A DNA stretch of 64,000 nt from Cocleimonas flava (GTDB taxonomy: Bacteria; Pseudomonadota; Gammaproteobacteria; Thiotrichales; Thiotrichaceae): contig NZ_SMFQ01000003.1 in assembly GCF_004339015.1 (NCBI RefSeq), forward strand, positions 806,001 to 870,000, in the 5' to 3' direction. Below, one piece after another: positions 54,286 to 63,172 of the stretch. The stretch's first letter is position 1; each line of letters opens with the position of its first letter. The notes under the pieces are model-generated. The model was given only the letters and a program-made list of their open reading frames with translations, made no database searches and was not told where the DNA came from. The position numbers and the translations under genes are program-made.

Positions 54286-55302
54286 TTAACTCCATTTTAA
54301 AATACAGGCTGAACGTTTCCCATCATCATTTCCTACATGGGCTACGACAGCTCTGCCATCTGAGTAGTTTTTTTCATTAGCTGTTTTAAATACAATTAAC
54401 ATAACCAACCCGATTACACTGCCTACTTCTCCAATACAATCTGCCGGATGCCAAATATCAAATGTTGGCTTTCTTTTTCTCAATGTGCGACCTAAAGCTA
54501 AAGTTGCTTCTTTAAAATGATATTGCTCTCCGGCCACATCACTAATTCTAAAATCCAAATCACCCATTTCACATTGTGCATCTTGCAAAGACTCTTTAAT
54601 CGCTATTGTCAAACCATCTGCTCTTAAGGGTATTTCAGAGTCAATATGAGCTTCTTCAACACCAAATCCGATTCCAAAACATTTCAACGTAGCTTGCTTT
54701 TTGCTGGCCTCAACAATTATTGATGCTCCTGCTTCACCTGGAATAAAACCATTAGAATTATTACTGGTTAATAATCGATCTTTTTCTTGATAGTCCATTA
54801 GTGTAGAAGCTACTAATAGGCTATCTGAAGCAGCAATAAGAACCTGAGTAACATCATATTTTTCTATAATTTCTCTAGCCCTTTGAAGAGCAATACCAAT
54901 CGATACATGCCCCATTGCAATAATGCGTGACTTCTGATGAAACTCTATTTTTAATTCTTCCTGTAATGTGACGAAAAACTGATTATCATCAGTAATTACT
55001 CGACCTACCCTACCTGGCTCAGAAAGGCACAAAAGTAAGGGAGTGGCTTCTGGTTTTATTTTTGGGTTTTGATCTAAACATTCTTTAATAGATGCCGCGG
55101 CCATTTTTATTAGCTTGGTTTCACCACGCCATGATTGCTCTAACTCAACAGATGACCCAATAATCCACTCGCCCCCATCATCCATAAACCGTGTTTCTTG
55201 AAAATTATCAATAGCACAACGAATCGCTGCGCAAGTTGCTGGCGCTGAAAGCCCTACTCCAGTAACCATACCTACACCTGTTATTGCTAAAGGTATACTC
55301 AC
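54286..55302 (-). CDS. Ketosynthase/thiolase-fold protein of the T6SS effector module
   Basis: 338 aa. N-terminal ITGVGMVTGVGLSAPATCAAI is the beta-ketoacyl synthase start, and NGFIPGEAGASIIVE with HPADCIGEVGSVIGLVML matches the second half of the fold. The usual nucleophile Cys is absent: the elbow reads VLIAASDSLLVA. So condensing activity is doubtful and a structural or chaperone role is likely. Such genes accompany DUF2169 and DUF4150 genes (PA0098 equivalent). Overlaps the DUF2169 gene by 4 bp. Confidence 0.8.
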   Translation of the reverse strand: MSIPLAITGVGMVTGVGLSAPATCAAIRCAIDNFQETRFMDDGGEWIIGSSVELEQSWRGETKLIKMAAASIKECLDQNPKIKPEATPLLLCLSEPGRVGRVITDDNQFFVTLQEELKIEFHQKSRIIAMGHVSIGIALQRAREIIEKYDVTQVLIAASDSLLVASTLMDYQEKDRLLTSNNSNGFIPGEAGASIIVEASKKQATLKCFGIGFGVEEAHIDSEIPLRADGLTIAIKESLQDAQCEMGDLDFRISDVAGEQYHFKEATLALGRTLRKRKPTFDIWHPADCIGEVGSVIGLVMLIVFKTANEKNYSDGRAVVAHVGNDDGKRSACILKWS

Positions 55303-56432
55303 GCTGCTTGTTCCTCGTTACCATTTTTTTCATCGACAGGTCGATTAGCTCTGACCCAATGCGCCAAAGAGGGATAATAAGTTTTACCCATAGTTCTTGC
55401 GCGCCACCAAGCTTTAGTTTGCCTTCCAACAAGAATTTGTGGAATCTCAAAAATGTTTTTTCTTAATTCTATATTCGTACGCCAGGTAATTGTGAATAGA
55501 TTAAAATCTGGCTCAAAAATTATGGTATCGATAACAGCCTGTTTTATTATGTCGTCTCCTTTCTTCTGAAAAAAAATAATAGGAATATCAAGTGTTGGCA
55601 GTTTAAATTCTAAGCGACTTTTCCTAGGGCTTACGTTTATTAATAACACCTCCTCTCCCCCTATAGGAAAAGGCATTTGTTGATCTTTGGGTGCAGATTG
55701 GAAATATTCTTCATTAAAATCCTTTGGTAAAAAAGGAAATTGATTTTCTAGCCACGCATCATCATAGGTACCTCCATATTTATATCGGGGTTCCCAGCCT
55801 CTTGCAATTGGGCCAAAAGACATGGGCTTGTAATCTTGATTCGGAAGTTTAATTGGGTTTCCTACTTCCTCTGTATTTGGCATTGGTGTTCCATCGACTA
55901 AATCAGTTGCTGTATGTGCGTGATAACCCTTTCCTACTGGATTTAACATATAAGCTTTGTGTTTTTTTTCATTCTTCAGGTAATTATCTACACCACCAAA
56001 AGCAGTATCATAGGTAATAGGCATCTTTTGAAATATCTCAGGGTAACCCGGACTTATTCCTACCCCTGCAGCCCATTTTCTATTTCCAATGACATTGAAT
56101 GTTTTTGTGAGGTCTCCAACTTTCATTCCTACTTGAACTTTAGTAACAGACTTACCTTTTGGAGCATACGCACTTCCATTAAGTAAAACATCGCAATGTA
56201 ATTTATTAGGGGAGTAATCAACTTCATACGCTGGCGCTGAAAAACCTGGTTCTCCAGTAAATGTATCAGCGTCTATTAAAGGAAGTTGAACTTCTGCTAG
56301 TTGTGGTTCTTCATCTGGATATTTTGGAAATTCAAATGTGCCTTTTATTGCAACCACAATCATTTCTCTACCGCTTGGCTTCATGCCCATCGTGTAGCCT
56401 GCTTGCATTCCTGTTACGTTAATTAGATCCAT
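55299..56432 (-). CDS. DUF2169 T6SS effector adaptor
   Basis: 377 aa from the ATG at 56430-56432, which gives the family start MDLINVTGMQAGYTMGMKPS; the longer frame overlaps the previous gene. Then KGTFEFP, ITYDTAFGGVD, NPVGKGYHA, PIKLPNQDYKPMSFGPIARG, the DUF2169 core. Members act as adaptors that load PAAR-type effectors onto VgrG. Lies between the DUF6484 and ketosynthase-like genes. Confidence 0.9.
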   Translation of the reverse strand: MDLINVTGMQAGYTMGMKPSGREMIVVAIKGTFEFPKYPDEEPQLAEVQLPLIDADTFTGEPGFSAPAYEVDYSPNKLHCDVLLNGSAYAPKGKSVTKVQVGMKVGDLTKTFNVIGNRKWAAGVGISPGYPEIFQKMPITYDTAFGGVDNYLKNEKKHKAYMLNPVGKGYHAHTATDLVDGTPMPNTEEVGNPIKLPNQDYKPMSFGPIARGWEPRYKYGGTYDDAWLENQFPFLPKDFNEEYFQSAPKDQQMPFPIGGEEVLLINVSPRKSRLEFKLPTLDIPIIFFQKKGDDIIKQAVIDTIIFEPDFNLFTITWRTNIELRKNIFEIPQILVGRQTKAWWRARTMGKTYYPSLAHWVRANRPVDEKNGNEEQAA

Positions 56433-56433
56433 A

Positions 56434-56934
56434 TTAATTAATCTGGACAGACCCACCTTTTATTCTATTTACACCGGAAGATCTATTAAGAATATAACTT
56501 CCTCTGACAAGAATTTTTCCTGACTTCGTTAAGGTGATACTTGCCCTACCACATTTGAGAGTAATACTTTCTTTACCCATTAAATTTATATGTTCACCAT
56601 CTAAGTTAGCGATATTTTCAGAAAAATTTTCAGCCTCTATTACTGGATTGTCTGGTACTTTATCAACGACTTGAGGGTTCTGTATTCTTCCTATTATTAT
56701 TGGATATTGCGGGTCACCACCTTGAAATAATAAAGCTACTTCTTTACCAATGTCATCACTGCATAATGAACTAGTGGTATTTGCCTTAATTGCAATATCT
56801 GAAGTATTCGCAGGATGTATAACCAAAGGCTCTCCCTTGTCATTTATCCCTACCAATATTCCAATAACTACGCCATCAAGACGATTCAATTCTTGCTGAT
56901 CAGTATTTTTCTTTTGCTGTTTAGTTATTGTCAT
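56434..56934 (-). CDS. DUF6484 T6SS-associated protein
   Basis: 166 aa from ATG 56932-56934, with the strong site AGAGGAAG ahead of it. LDGVVIGILVGINDKGEPLV and the C-terminal SITLKCGRASITLTKSGKIL, then SSGVNRIKGGSVQIN, a beta-solenoid-like end that resembles the VgrG tip (VgrG here ends with SITLTTGKASITMKKDGTI). Equivalent to PA0096. Probably part of the spike or of effector loading. Confidence 0.85.
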   Translation of the reverse strand: MTITKQQKKNTDQQELNRLDGVVIGILVGINDKGEPLVIHPANTSDIAIKANTTSSLCSDDIGKEVALLFQGGDPQYPIIIGRIQNPQVVDKVPDNPVIEAENFSENIANLDGEHINLMGKESITLKCGRASITLTKSGKILVRGSYILNRSSGVNRIKGGSVQIN

Positions 56935-56952
56935 TTCACTTCCTCTCATCTT

Positions 56953-59154
56953 TTAATTTTGTAAAATTTTCTTACCTTTCATGATTATGTTCTTTGAGGC
57001 TTTAGCATTAATTTTCCCAGAACCTTTGACTGTAATATCCTTTCCTACAATATTTATAGTTCCATCTTTTTTCATCGTTATACTGGCTTTACCTGTCGTT
57101 AAGGTGATTGAATCCTCAGCTGTCATGCTGATTGTTTTAGCAGTTAAAGAATAATCTTTTGCAACCGCTTCAGAGTGTGAGTCCCCTATTGTTTCATCTA
57201 AATTCTCACCAATAGATATTGATTTATTTGCGCCAACTTCTTCTGATTGGTCAGAACCTATTGAGACAGTTTTTGAGGTTCCTATGGACTCTGATTTACT
57301 TGTTCCTAGTGTTACCGTTTTACTCAATCCGACTGATTGTACATACGTCGCTCCAATGGTTAATTCCATCGCAACACCAACTGTTTCAGCGTAGTTAATT
57401 CCTACAGTTTCGGTGAGATTGCTGCCAACATTGATAGTCATATTTGAACCAATCTGTTCGCTATGATTGACGCCGACTGAAAGCTGTTTGTTGTTACCAA
57501 TAGCTTCAGAATGATTAACGCCAACGGTTATAGATTTATCATTATCAACGGCTTCGCTTTTATCATGACCCACATGAAGTGATCTGTCGTGACCGACGTC
57601 TTCATTACGGTCATTCTCTGTGATATTCGTATGGTTTTTTTCAGCATGAATATAGAGTTCTTCACTGCCTTTTTTATCTTCCATGCGAATTTCATTAAAG
57701 TTCGCGGGAGTGCCATTTTTAGAGCTACGGCTTTTAATACCACTTTGTGTTTTATTAGCAGGTAAATCGTAGGGGGGCATTTGGTCGGCATTGTAAACTC
57801 TGCCTGTAATAATCGGTCGATCTGGATCACCCTCCATGAAATCAACGATAACTTCCTGACCTATTCTTGGGATATGAATTCCACCCCATTTTTTCCCGGC
57901 CCAAATTTGAGCCACACGCACCCAACATGATGAGTTTTCATTACTTTCACCGTATCTATCCCAATGAAATTGAACCTTAACTCTTCCATATTCATCCGTA
58001 TAAATTTCTTCTCCACTAGGACCAACAACAATTGCTGTCTGCGATCCTTGAACTATTGGCTTGGGTGTTATGCGTGCTGCTCTAAAAGGGGTTTGACTTT
58101 CAATTACTGAAAAATAATTACTATATGGATCCTCATTGTCACCACCACCACTAATATGAGCATGAGAATGTATATTATGCGTCACACTCGTAATAAGGTA
58201 CTCGCGATTTTGGTCTTCTCGCGTATATCCTTTAAACGTAAATTTATAACCAGATGTGAACTCACGAATGGTGCCCTGTCCCTCCGTTTGTTCATATTGA
58301 CAATGCAATTCTTCTATTCTTGCTTGTACGTATTCATCGCCATCATCTGTTTTAGTATATTCACCAGGGTAGTCGTAAATTTCATAATCTGCGGTTTTGT
58401 GCGACTGGATTATCTCTGATTTTGTTTCCAGTTTTGCCTTTGGTTTTTCAAAATCAAACTCATTAAGTTGGTATTTTCCGGGCTGTACTTGCTTAGTAAA
58501 ATTCCATTGAGAAATAAAATCTTTTTTACCAACGGCTCTACGATCAGGGGGAAAATAATCAACAACCGCGTTACTTGGTAAAGAAGAGTGAGCGGCATCT
58601 CCATCTGACAAGACCAGACTATGAAGCCCATCATCATGGGTAAAGTAATAATAGATACCCTCTTGCTCTAACAATCGGCTAACAAAATTAAAATCGGTTT
58701 CACGATATTGAACGCAATAGTCCCAGGTTCGATAGCTGCTTGTTAATTTATCCTCAAAATCGGTATAACCTAAATCACGAAAAACACTTTTTACAATATC
58801 TGGAACTGACATCTCCTGAAAAATTCGACAATCAGCAGTACGTGTTAAAAACCATAGCCAGGGTTTAACGGTTGCCTTATACGAAGAATAATGATCCAGA
58901 CCTTTGGTTTGAGAGAAACTGGTAACATTTCCGTTAAAATAACGCTTAGCTCCACTGGTTAACGTTAATTCTATGGTTACATTTTCACCAAGGATTTTTT
59001 CAAAGTTAATATCTTCTTGTTCGCTTAAAAAAGTAAGATCAATCGTAAATAATCGACCCAATTCCTCTGTCATCGACATATTTCGAAACAACAGTACGTC
59101 TGGCCCAAGCGGGGTCTTTATTTTTACTTCGCTATTGCTTTGCGTTGCAGCCAT
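56953..59154 (-). CDS. tssI: T6SS spike protein VgrG (TssI)
   Basis: 733 aa. gp27-like part (PDVLLFRNMSMTEELGRLFT; VSRLLEQEGIYYYFTHDDG; ISQWNFT), gp5-type OB domain (GPSGEEIYTDEYGRVKVQFHW; SSCWVRVAQIWAGKKWG; GQEVIVDFMEGDPDRPIITG), then a DUF2345-like beta-helix of about 16 VG/IG-x(10) repeats (480-680) and a short tip. No extra effector domain, so the cargo should be the DUF4150 protein encoded three genes downstream. Confidence 0.96.
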   Translation of the reverse strand: MAATQSNSEVKIKTPLGPDVLLFRNMSMTEELGRLFTIDLTFLSEQEDINFEKILGENVTIELTLTSGAKRYFNGNVTSFSQTKGLDHYSSYKATVKPWLWFLTRTADCRIFQEMSVPDIVKSVFRDLGYTDFEDKLTSSYRTWDYCVQYRETDFNFVSRLLEQEGIYYYFTHDDGLHSLVLSDGDAAHSSLPSNAVVDYFPPDRRAVGKKDFISQWNFTKQVQPGKYQLNEFDFEKPKAKLETKSEIIQSHKTADYEIYDYPGEYTKTDDGDEYVQARIEELHCQYEQTEGQGTIREFTSGYKFTFKGYTREDQNREYLITSVTHNIHSHAHISGGGDNEDPYSNYFSVIESQTPFRAARITPKPIVQGSQTAIVVGPSGEEIYTDEYGRVKVQFHWDRYGESNENSSCWVRVAQIWAGKKWGGIHIPRIGQEVIVDFMEGDPDRPIITGRVYNADQMPPYDLPANKTQSGIKSRSSKNGTPANFNEIRMEDKKGSEELYIHAEKNHTNITENDRNEDVGHDRSLHVGHDKSEAVDNDKSITVGVNHSEAIGNNKQLSVGVNHSEQIGSNMTINVGSNLTETVGINYAETVGVAMELTIGATYVQSVGLSKTVTLGTSKSESIGTSKTVSIGSDQSEEVGANKSISIGENLDETIGDSHSEAVAKDYSLTAKTISMTAEDSITLTTGKASITMKKDGTINIVGKDITVKGSGKINAKASKNIIMKGKKILQN

Positions 59155-59189
59155 ATACGTTTATTTACACTTTTATTAAAAGTCGTTAC

Positions 59190-59216
59190 AAAAAAAGGCC
59201 CTAAAGTACGGGGGTG
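59190..59216 (-). repeat. Dispersed C-run/TACTT/T-run repeat, copy 13
   Basis: Minus-strand copy: CACCCCCGTACTTTAGGGCC then TTTTTTT, with CCC/GGG pairing possible. Lies between clpV and vgrG in the direction of their transcription, terminator-like. Confidence 0.8.
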
Positions 59217-59261
59217 GCTATCGTTTTAAAGAGCAATTACATGCCTTCAATTTTTAAAAAA

Positions 59262-62078
59262 TTAAGTAAAGGTGTAGGCAATTTCACTATCTTTTACAGA
59301 TATTGCGACGGTATTGATTTTTTCACCTTCCATCATTCTCTCTAGAAATTCCTGACTCACTTGAGGTAATACAGTGTTGGTCAAAATCGCATCTACCACT
59401 CGAGCGCCACTGTCTAAATCATTACAACGCTCTGATATCAATTTGATCACATCATCACCGTATGTCATTTCTGCTTCGTGATTTTGTTTAATGCGTTTTA
59501 CTATTTTATCCAGCTTAAGTTTGATGATCGTACCGAGTATTTCATCGCTCAATGGATAATACGGAATCGTTACTAAACGCCCGAGCAATGCTGGTGGAAA
59601 AACCTTTAGAAGCGGATCACGTAATGCTTTGGCCAAGCCTTCTACATCTGGCATTAAATCAGGATCGGCACACATATCCATGACCATATCCGTGCCCACA
59701 TTCGAGGTTAAAAGAATCAATGTATTTCTGAAATCTATCAAACGTCCTTCTGCATCTTCCATGCGCCCCTTATCGAAGACCTGAAAGAAAATCTCATGCA
59801 CATCAGGATGCGCTTTTTCAACTTCATCGAGTAAAACCACGCTATAAGGTCTTCTGCGTACGGCTTCGGTTAATATTCCACCTTCTCCGTAACCGATATA
59901 CCCTGGAGGTGATCCTTTGAGCGTTGATACAGAGTGAGCTTCCTGGAATTCACTCATATTGATGGTGATGATATTTTCTTCACCGCCGTATAAAGATTCG
60001 GCAAGTGCCAATCCTGTTTCAGTTTTACCCACACCCGATGGACCACAAAGCATAAAGACACCGATCGGCTTATCAGGACTATCCAATTCTGCTCGTGATG
60101 TTTGTACTCTTTTAGCAATCGTATCTAGTGCATGTTTTTGACCGACAACGCGCTCATTCAACGTGTCACTCAGTTTTAGAACTGCACCCATTTCGTCCCT
60201 AACCATTTTGCCAACAGGGATTCCTGTCCAATCGGCGATTACCGAAGCTATGGCTTGCCCATCTACAGATGGCAATATCAGAGGTGTCTCGCCTTGCAGT
60301 TCTGCTAATTTAGTTTGTAAGCCTTTTAACTTTTTGAGACTTTCTTCTCTTTGCTCTGGCGTTAATGCATCAACTGATTCTGAGCTTTCTTGAGTTACTT
60401 GAGGTGATGTGGCGTTCTCTGCTACCTCTTCTAGATTTGCACCAGTTGATTCACTAGTTTGTTCTGTTTCTTCAATTGTTTCTTCAATAGATTTCTCAAG
60501 TTTTGAGCCAGTCCCTTCGACTTTACTGCTAACCCCCCTTAATTCACTTCTTAATTGAAGAATCTCAGTAACCAATTTCATTTCTTGTTGCCAGCGTTTA
60601 TCTAGCTCCGCAAGTTCTGCCTCTACTTCTACTTTTTGCGTATCGACGTTTTCTTTACGTTCTCCCACATCTATTCCGACAGCTGCTTCACGAGCAATGA
60701 TTCTACTTTCGACTTCTAATGATTGGAGTTTGCGTTGACGATCTTCAACTTCTGCAGGAGTCGCATGTTGGCTAACCGCCACACGTGCACACGCAGTGTC
60801 TAATACGCTTATCGCTTTATCGGGTAATTGTCTGGCAGGAATATATCGATGTGACAGTTTGACGGCATCTTCAAGGGCTTGATCAAGTAATAAAACCTTA
60901 TGATGTTTTTCCATCACTGACGCCATACTTCTTAGCATTAATGTGGCTTTTTCTTCCGTAGGCTCTTCTACATTTACCACCTGAAAACGACGTGTAAGCG
61001 CGGGGTCTTTTTCAAAATATTTTTTGTATTCTGCCCAAGTCGTTGCTGCGACTGTTCTCAAAGTACCTCTTGCCAATGCAGGTTTTAACAGATTAGCCGC
61101 ATCCCCAGTTCCTTCCGCACCACCTGCGCCAATCAGAGTATGTGCTTCATCGATGAATAAAATAATAGGTTTTTCTGAAGATTGTACTTCTTCGATAATC
61201 ATTTTAAGACGATTTTCAAACTCACCTTTCATACTAGCCCCTGCCTGGAGCAAGCCCATATCAAGTGTTCTGATAGATACGTCTTTTAAACTCGGAGGAA
61301 TATCTCCAGAAGCGATTCTTTGTGCTAAACCTTCCACAACTGCTGTCTTACCAACACCTGCTTCACCCGTCAAAATAGGATTGTTTTGTCGACGCCTCAT
61401 TAAGATATCGACCATCTGACGTATTTCATCATCACGCCCAACAATTGGATCTAATTCGCCTGTTCTCGCTCTTTCTGTCAGATCGACAGTATATTGCTGC
61501 AATGCTTCTTGTTTACCCATTTGCGCGGGTGAAAGTGCGCCACTCGCCTCACCCGGCTCTGCACCATCTAAACTTGTACCATCGGTCGCTGCTAGATTTT
61601 CTTCTGGTGAATTAGCCACTACATCATGAAAATGTTCAGTAAGGTTTTCCAGACTTATTTTATTAAACTGATCAGAGATTGAAATAAGGCTATTTTTCAG
61701 GCTCGGAGTTTTCAATATACCTACGATTAAATGCCCCGAACGAACCTTGCTATCGTTAAACATCAAAGTGCTGTACACCCAACCACGTTCTACCGCTTCT
61801 TCAACGTGAGATGACAAGTCTGATATTGATGAAGCTCCTCTAGGTAGTCTATCAAGGGCATCTGTCATGTCTCGACTTAAGTGGGAAGGGTTTAGACCAT
61901 AGGTTTGAATGATTTTATGAAGGTCAGAATCCTGTAATTGCAATATTTGATGTAACCAATGAATAAGCTCAACATAAGGATTACCGCGTAATTTACAAAA
62001 CACAGTCGCGCTTTCAATAGCTTTGTAAGTAATTGGATTCAGTTTTCTAAATAATGATGTTCTGCTTATATCTGACAT
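59262..62078 (-). CDS. clpV: T6SS AAA+ ATPase ClpV (TssH)
   Basis: 938 aa. N-terminal Clp repeat domain (LNPITYKAIESATVFCKLRG), first AAA module with Walker A GEAGVGKTAVVEG and Walker B ILFIDEAHTLIG, then a coiled middle region, second AAA module GPSGVGKTETGLALAE and VVLLDEVEKAHPDV. An acidic Ser/Glu insert near 525-575 (EETIEETEQTSESTG) is longer than usual. Disassembles contracted TssBC sheath. Confidence 0.96.
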   Translation of the reverse strand: MSDISRTSLFRKLNPITYKAIESATVFCKLRGNPYVELIHWLHQILQLQDSDLHKIIQTYGLNPSHLSRDMTDALDRLPRGASSISDLSSHVEEAVERGWVYSTLMFNDSKVRSGHLIVGILKTPSLKNSLISISDQFNKISLENLTEHFHDVVANSPEENLAATDGTSLDGAEPGEASGALSPAQMGKQEALQQYTVDLTERARTGELDPIVGRDDEIRQMVDILMRRRQNNPILTGEAGVGKTAVVEGLAQRIASGDIPPSLKDVSIRTLDMGLLQAGASMKGEFENRLKMIIEEVQSSEKPIILFIDEAHTLIGAGGAEGTGDAANLLKPALARGTLRTVAATTWAEYKKYFEKDPALTRRFQVVNVEEPTEEKATLMLRSMASVMEKHHKVLLLDQALEDAVKLSHRYIPARQLPDKAISVLDTACARVAVSQHATPAEVEDRQRKLQSLEVESRIIAREAAVGIDVGERKENVDTQKVEVEAELAELDKRWQQEMKLVTEILQLRSELRGVSSKVEGTGSKLEKSIEETIEETEQTSESTGANLEEVAENATSPQVTQESSESVDALTPEQREESLKKLKGLQTKLAELQGETPLILPSVDGQAIASVIADWTGIPVGKMVRDEMGAVLKLSDTLNERVVGQKHALDTIAKRVQTSRAELDSPDKPIGVFMLCGPSGVGKTETGLALAESLYGGEENIITINMSEFQEAHSVSTLKGSPPGYIGYGEGGILTEAVRRRPYSVVLLDEVEKAHPDVHEIFFQVFDKGRMEDAEGRLIDFRNTLILLTSNVGTDMVMDMCADPDLMPDVEGLAKALRDPLLKVFPPALLGRLVTIPYYPLSDEILGTIIKLKLDKIVKRIKQNHEAEMTYGDDVIKLISERCNDLDSGARVVDAILTNTVLPQVSQEFLERMMEGEKINTVAISVKDSEIAYTFT

Positions 62079-62173
62079 TGGTTTTTCCTTATTAATTCTT
62101 ACTTAGTTACTATTAGCGATTAAGTAAACGTCCTCTTACTCTTCGTCGCTCTGCCTCTCCTTCTCCATCTTTT

Positions 62174-63172
62174 TTAAACTGTCAAAAAATCGTCTGCATC
62201 TTTTTGTATGGGCGAGTTATGTAACCATGTAGACCACCCAAGCTGTCCAAAACTTCCTAACTCAGTTTTCGGTATGGCTTCTTTTTTCAAAATAAGATTA
62301 ATGTCCCAGATCATTTCCAACCCTACATAATTTTTAAGAATGGCGGACACTTGTTGAATTTTTTCTTTACCTGGTAATAATCCCTCGTATTCGTCTAACT
62401 CCATTGGACCAATTAAAACGCGAAACTTATACTGACGTTGCCAACTTCTGCCGCCAAGAACGGCGTCTTCTCCGAGCTTCCCTCCATCCAGACTCATACC
62501 TAAATAACATCGACTCTGTTCCGGAATTTCCAGCCATTCACCAATATATTCTTTGATTTTTACAGGCACCTTAAAAAAGGCCTGAAGCACTGAAGATAGA
62601 CCTTCTGCATGATGAGTTTGTGTACTCATATGGCCGGCATAATGCATTTTGCTATTGTCTGGCATCAGGTCTCTGTCTTGTACCGCAGGTGTACCAATGC
62701 CTAACAAAGAACCCGTGTATAGATGAAATCGATCTTGATCTGGACGATCGTAATGAACTGTTGGCTCTTTATTAGCCCATGCTCGGTAAAACAAGCACAA
62801 TAGACGGTGATGAAACATGTCCATAAAATGGATAAAAGACGCATCTCTTGCTGACCTAACTCTTTCATTCGCGTATTCAGTTAAATGCAAAGGTAATGCC
62901 CCATTCGGACCAAACATACCGAAGAAGAAGACATTTAAATGTAATAAAGCATCCTTTTCTGTAGTGGCTGAAGATAAAGTCGATGGTGCGAATGCAGACG
63001 TGGGTGTTTGACCCAGACGAATCATGTCATCAGCAGACTTGAGTGTTTCACCGAGACGCGAACGATCTTTGTAATAGCACTCGATTAATCTTAATGCTTC
63101 GTAAAAACCGTATTGATGCGGATTATCAGTAATATCCTGAATCAGGTCTGTAGAATGTGTTTCATTGGTCAT
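62174..63172 (-). CDS. tssG: T6SS baseplate subunit TssG
   Basis: 332 aa. HQYGFYEALRLIECYYKDRSRLGE, FFGMFGPNGALPLHLTEYANER, DMFHHRLLCLFYRAWANKEP and GEWLEIPEQSRCYLG are TssG signature blocks. Start overlaps the tssF stop by 4 bp. Wedge component of the baseplate with TssF. Confidence 0.95.
   Translation of the reverse strand: MTNETHSTDLIQDITDNPHQYGFYEALRLIECYYKDRSRLGETLKSADDMIRLGQTPTSAFAPSTLSSATTEKDALLHLNVFFFGMFGPNGALPLHLTEYANERVRSARDASFIHFMDMFHHRLLCLFYRAWANKEPTVHYDRPDQDRFHLYTGSLLGIGTPAVQDRDLMPDNSKMHYAGHMSTQTHHAEGLSSVLQAFFKVPVKIKEYIGEWLEIPEQSRCYLGMSLDGGKLGEDAVLGGRSWQRQYKFRVLIGPMELDEYEGLLPGKEKIQQVSAILKNYVGLEMIWDINLILKKEAIPKTELGSFGQLGWSTWLHNSPIQKDADDFLTV

Noticed and set aside
4180..59216. Dispersed repeat as sigma-54 promoter (GGCAC...)
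   Set aside because: GG-N10-GC spacing is not kept, copies occur downstream of genes, and the T-run is not part of a -24/-12 promoter.
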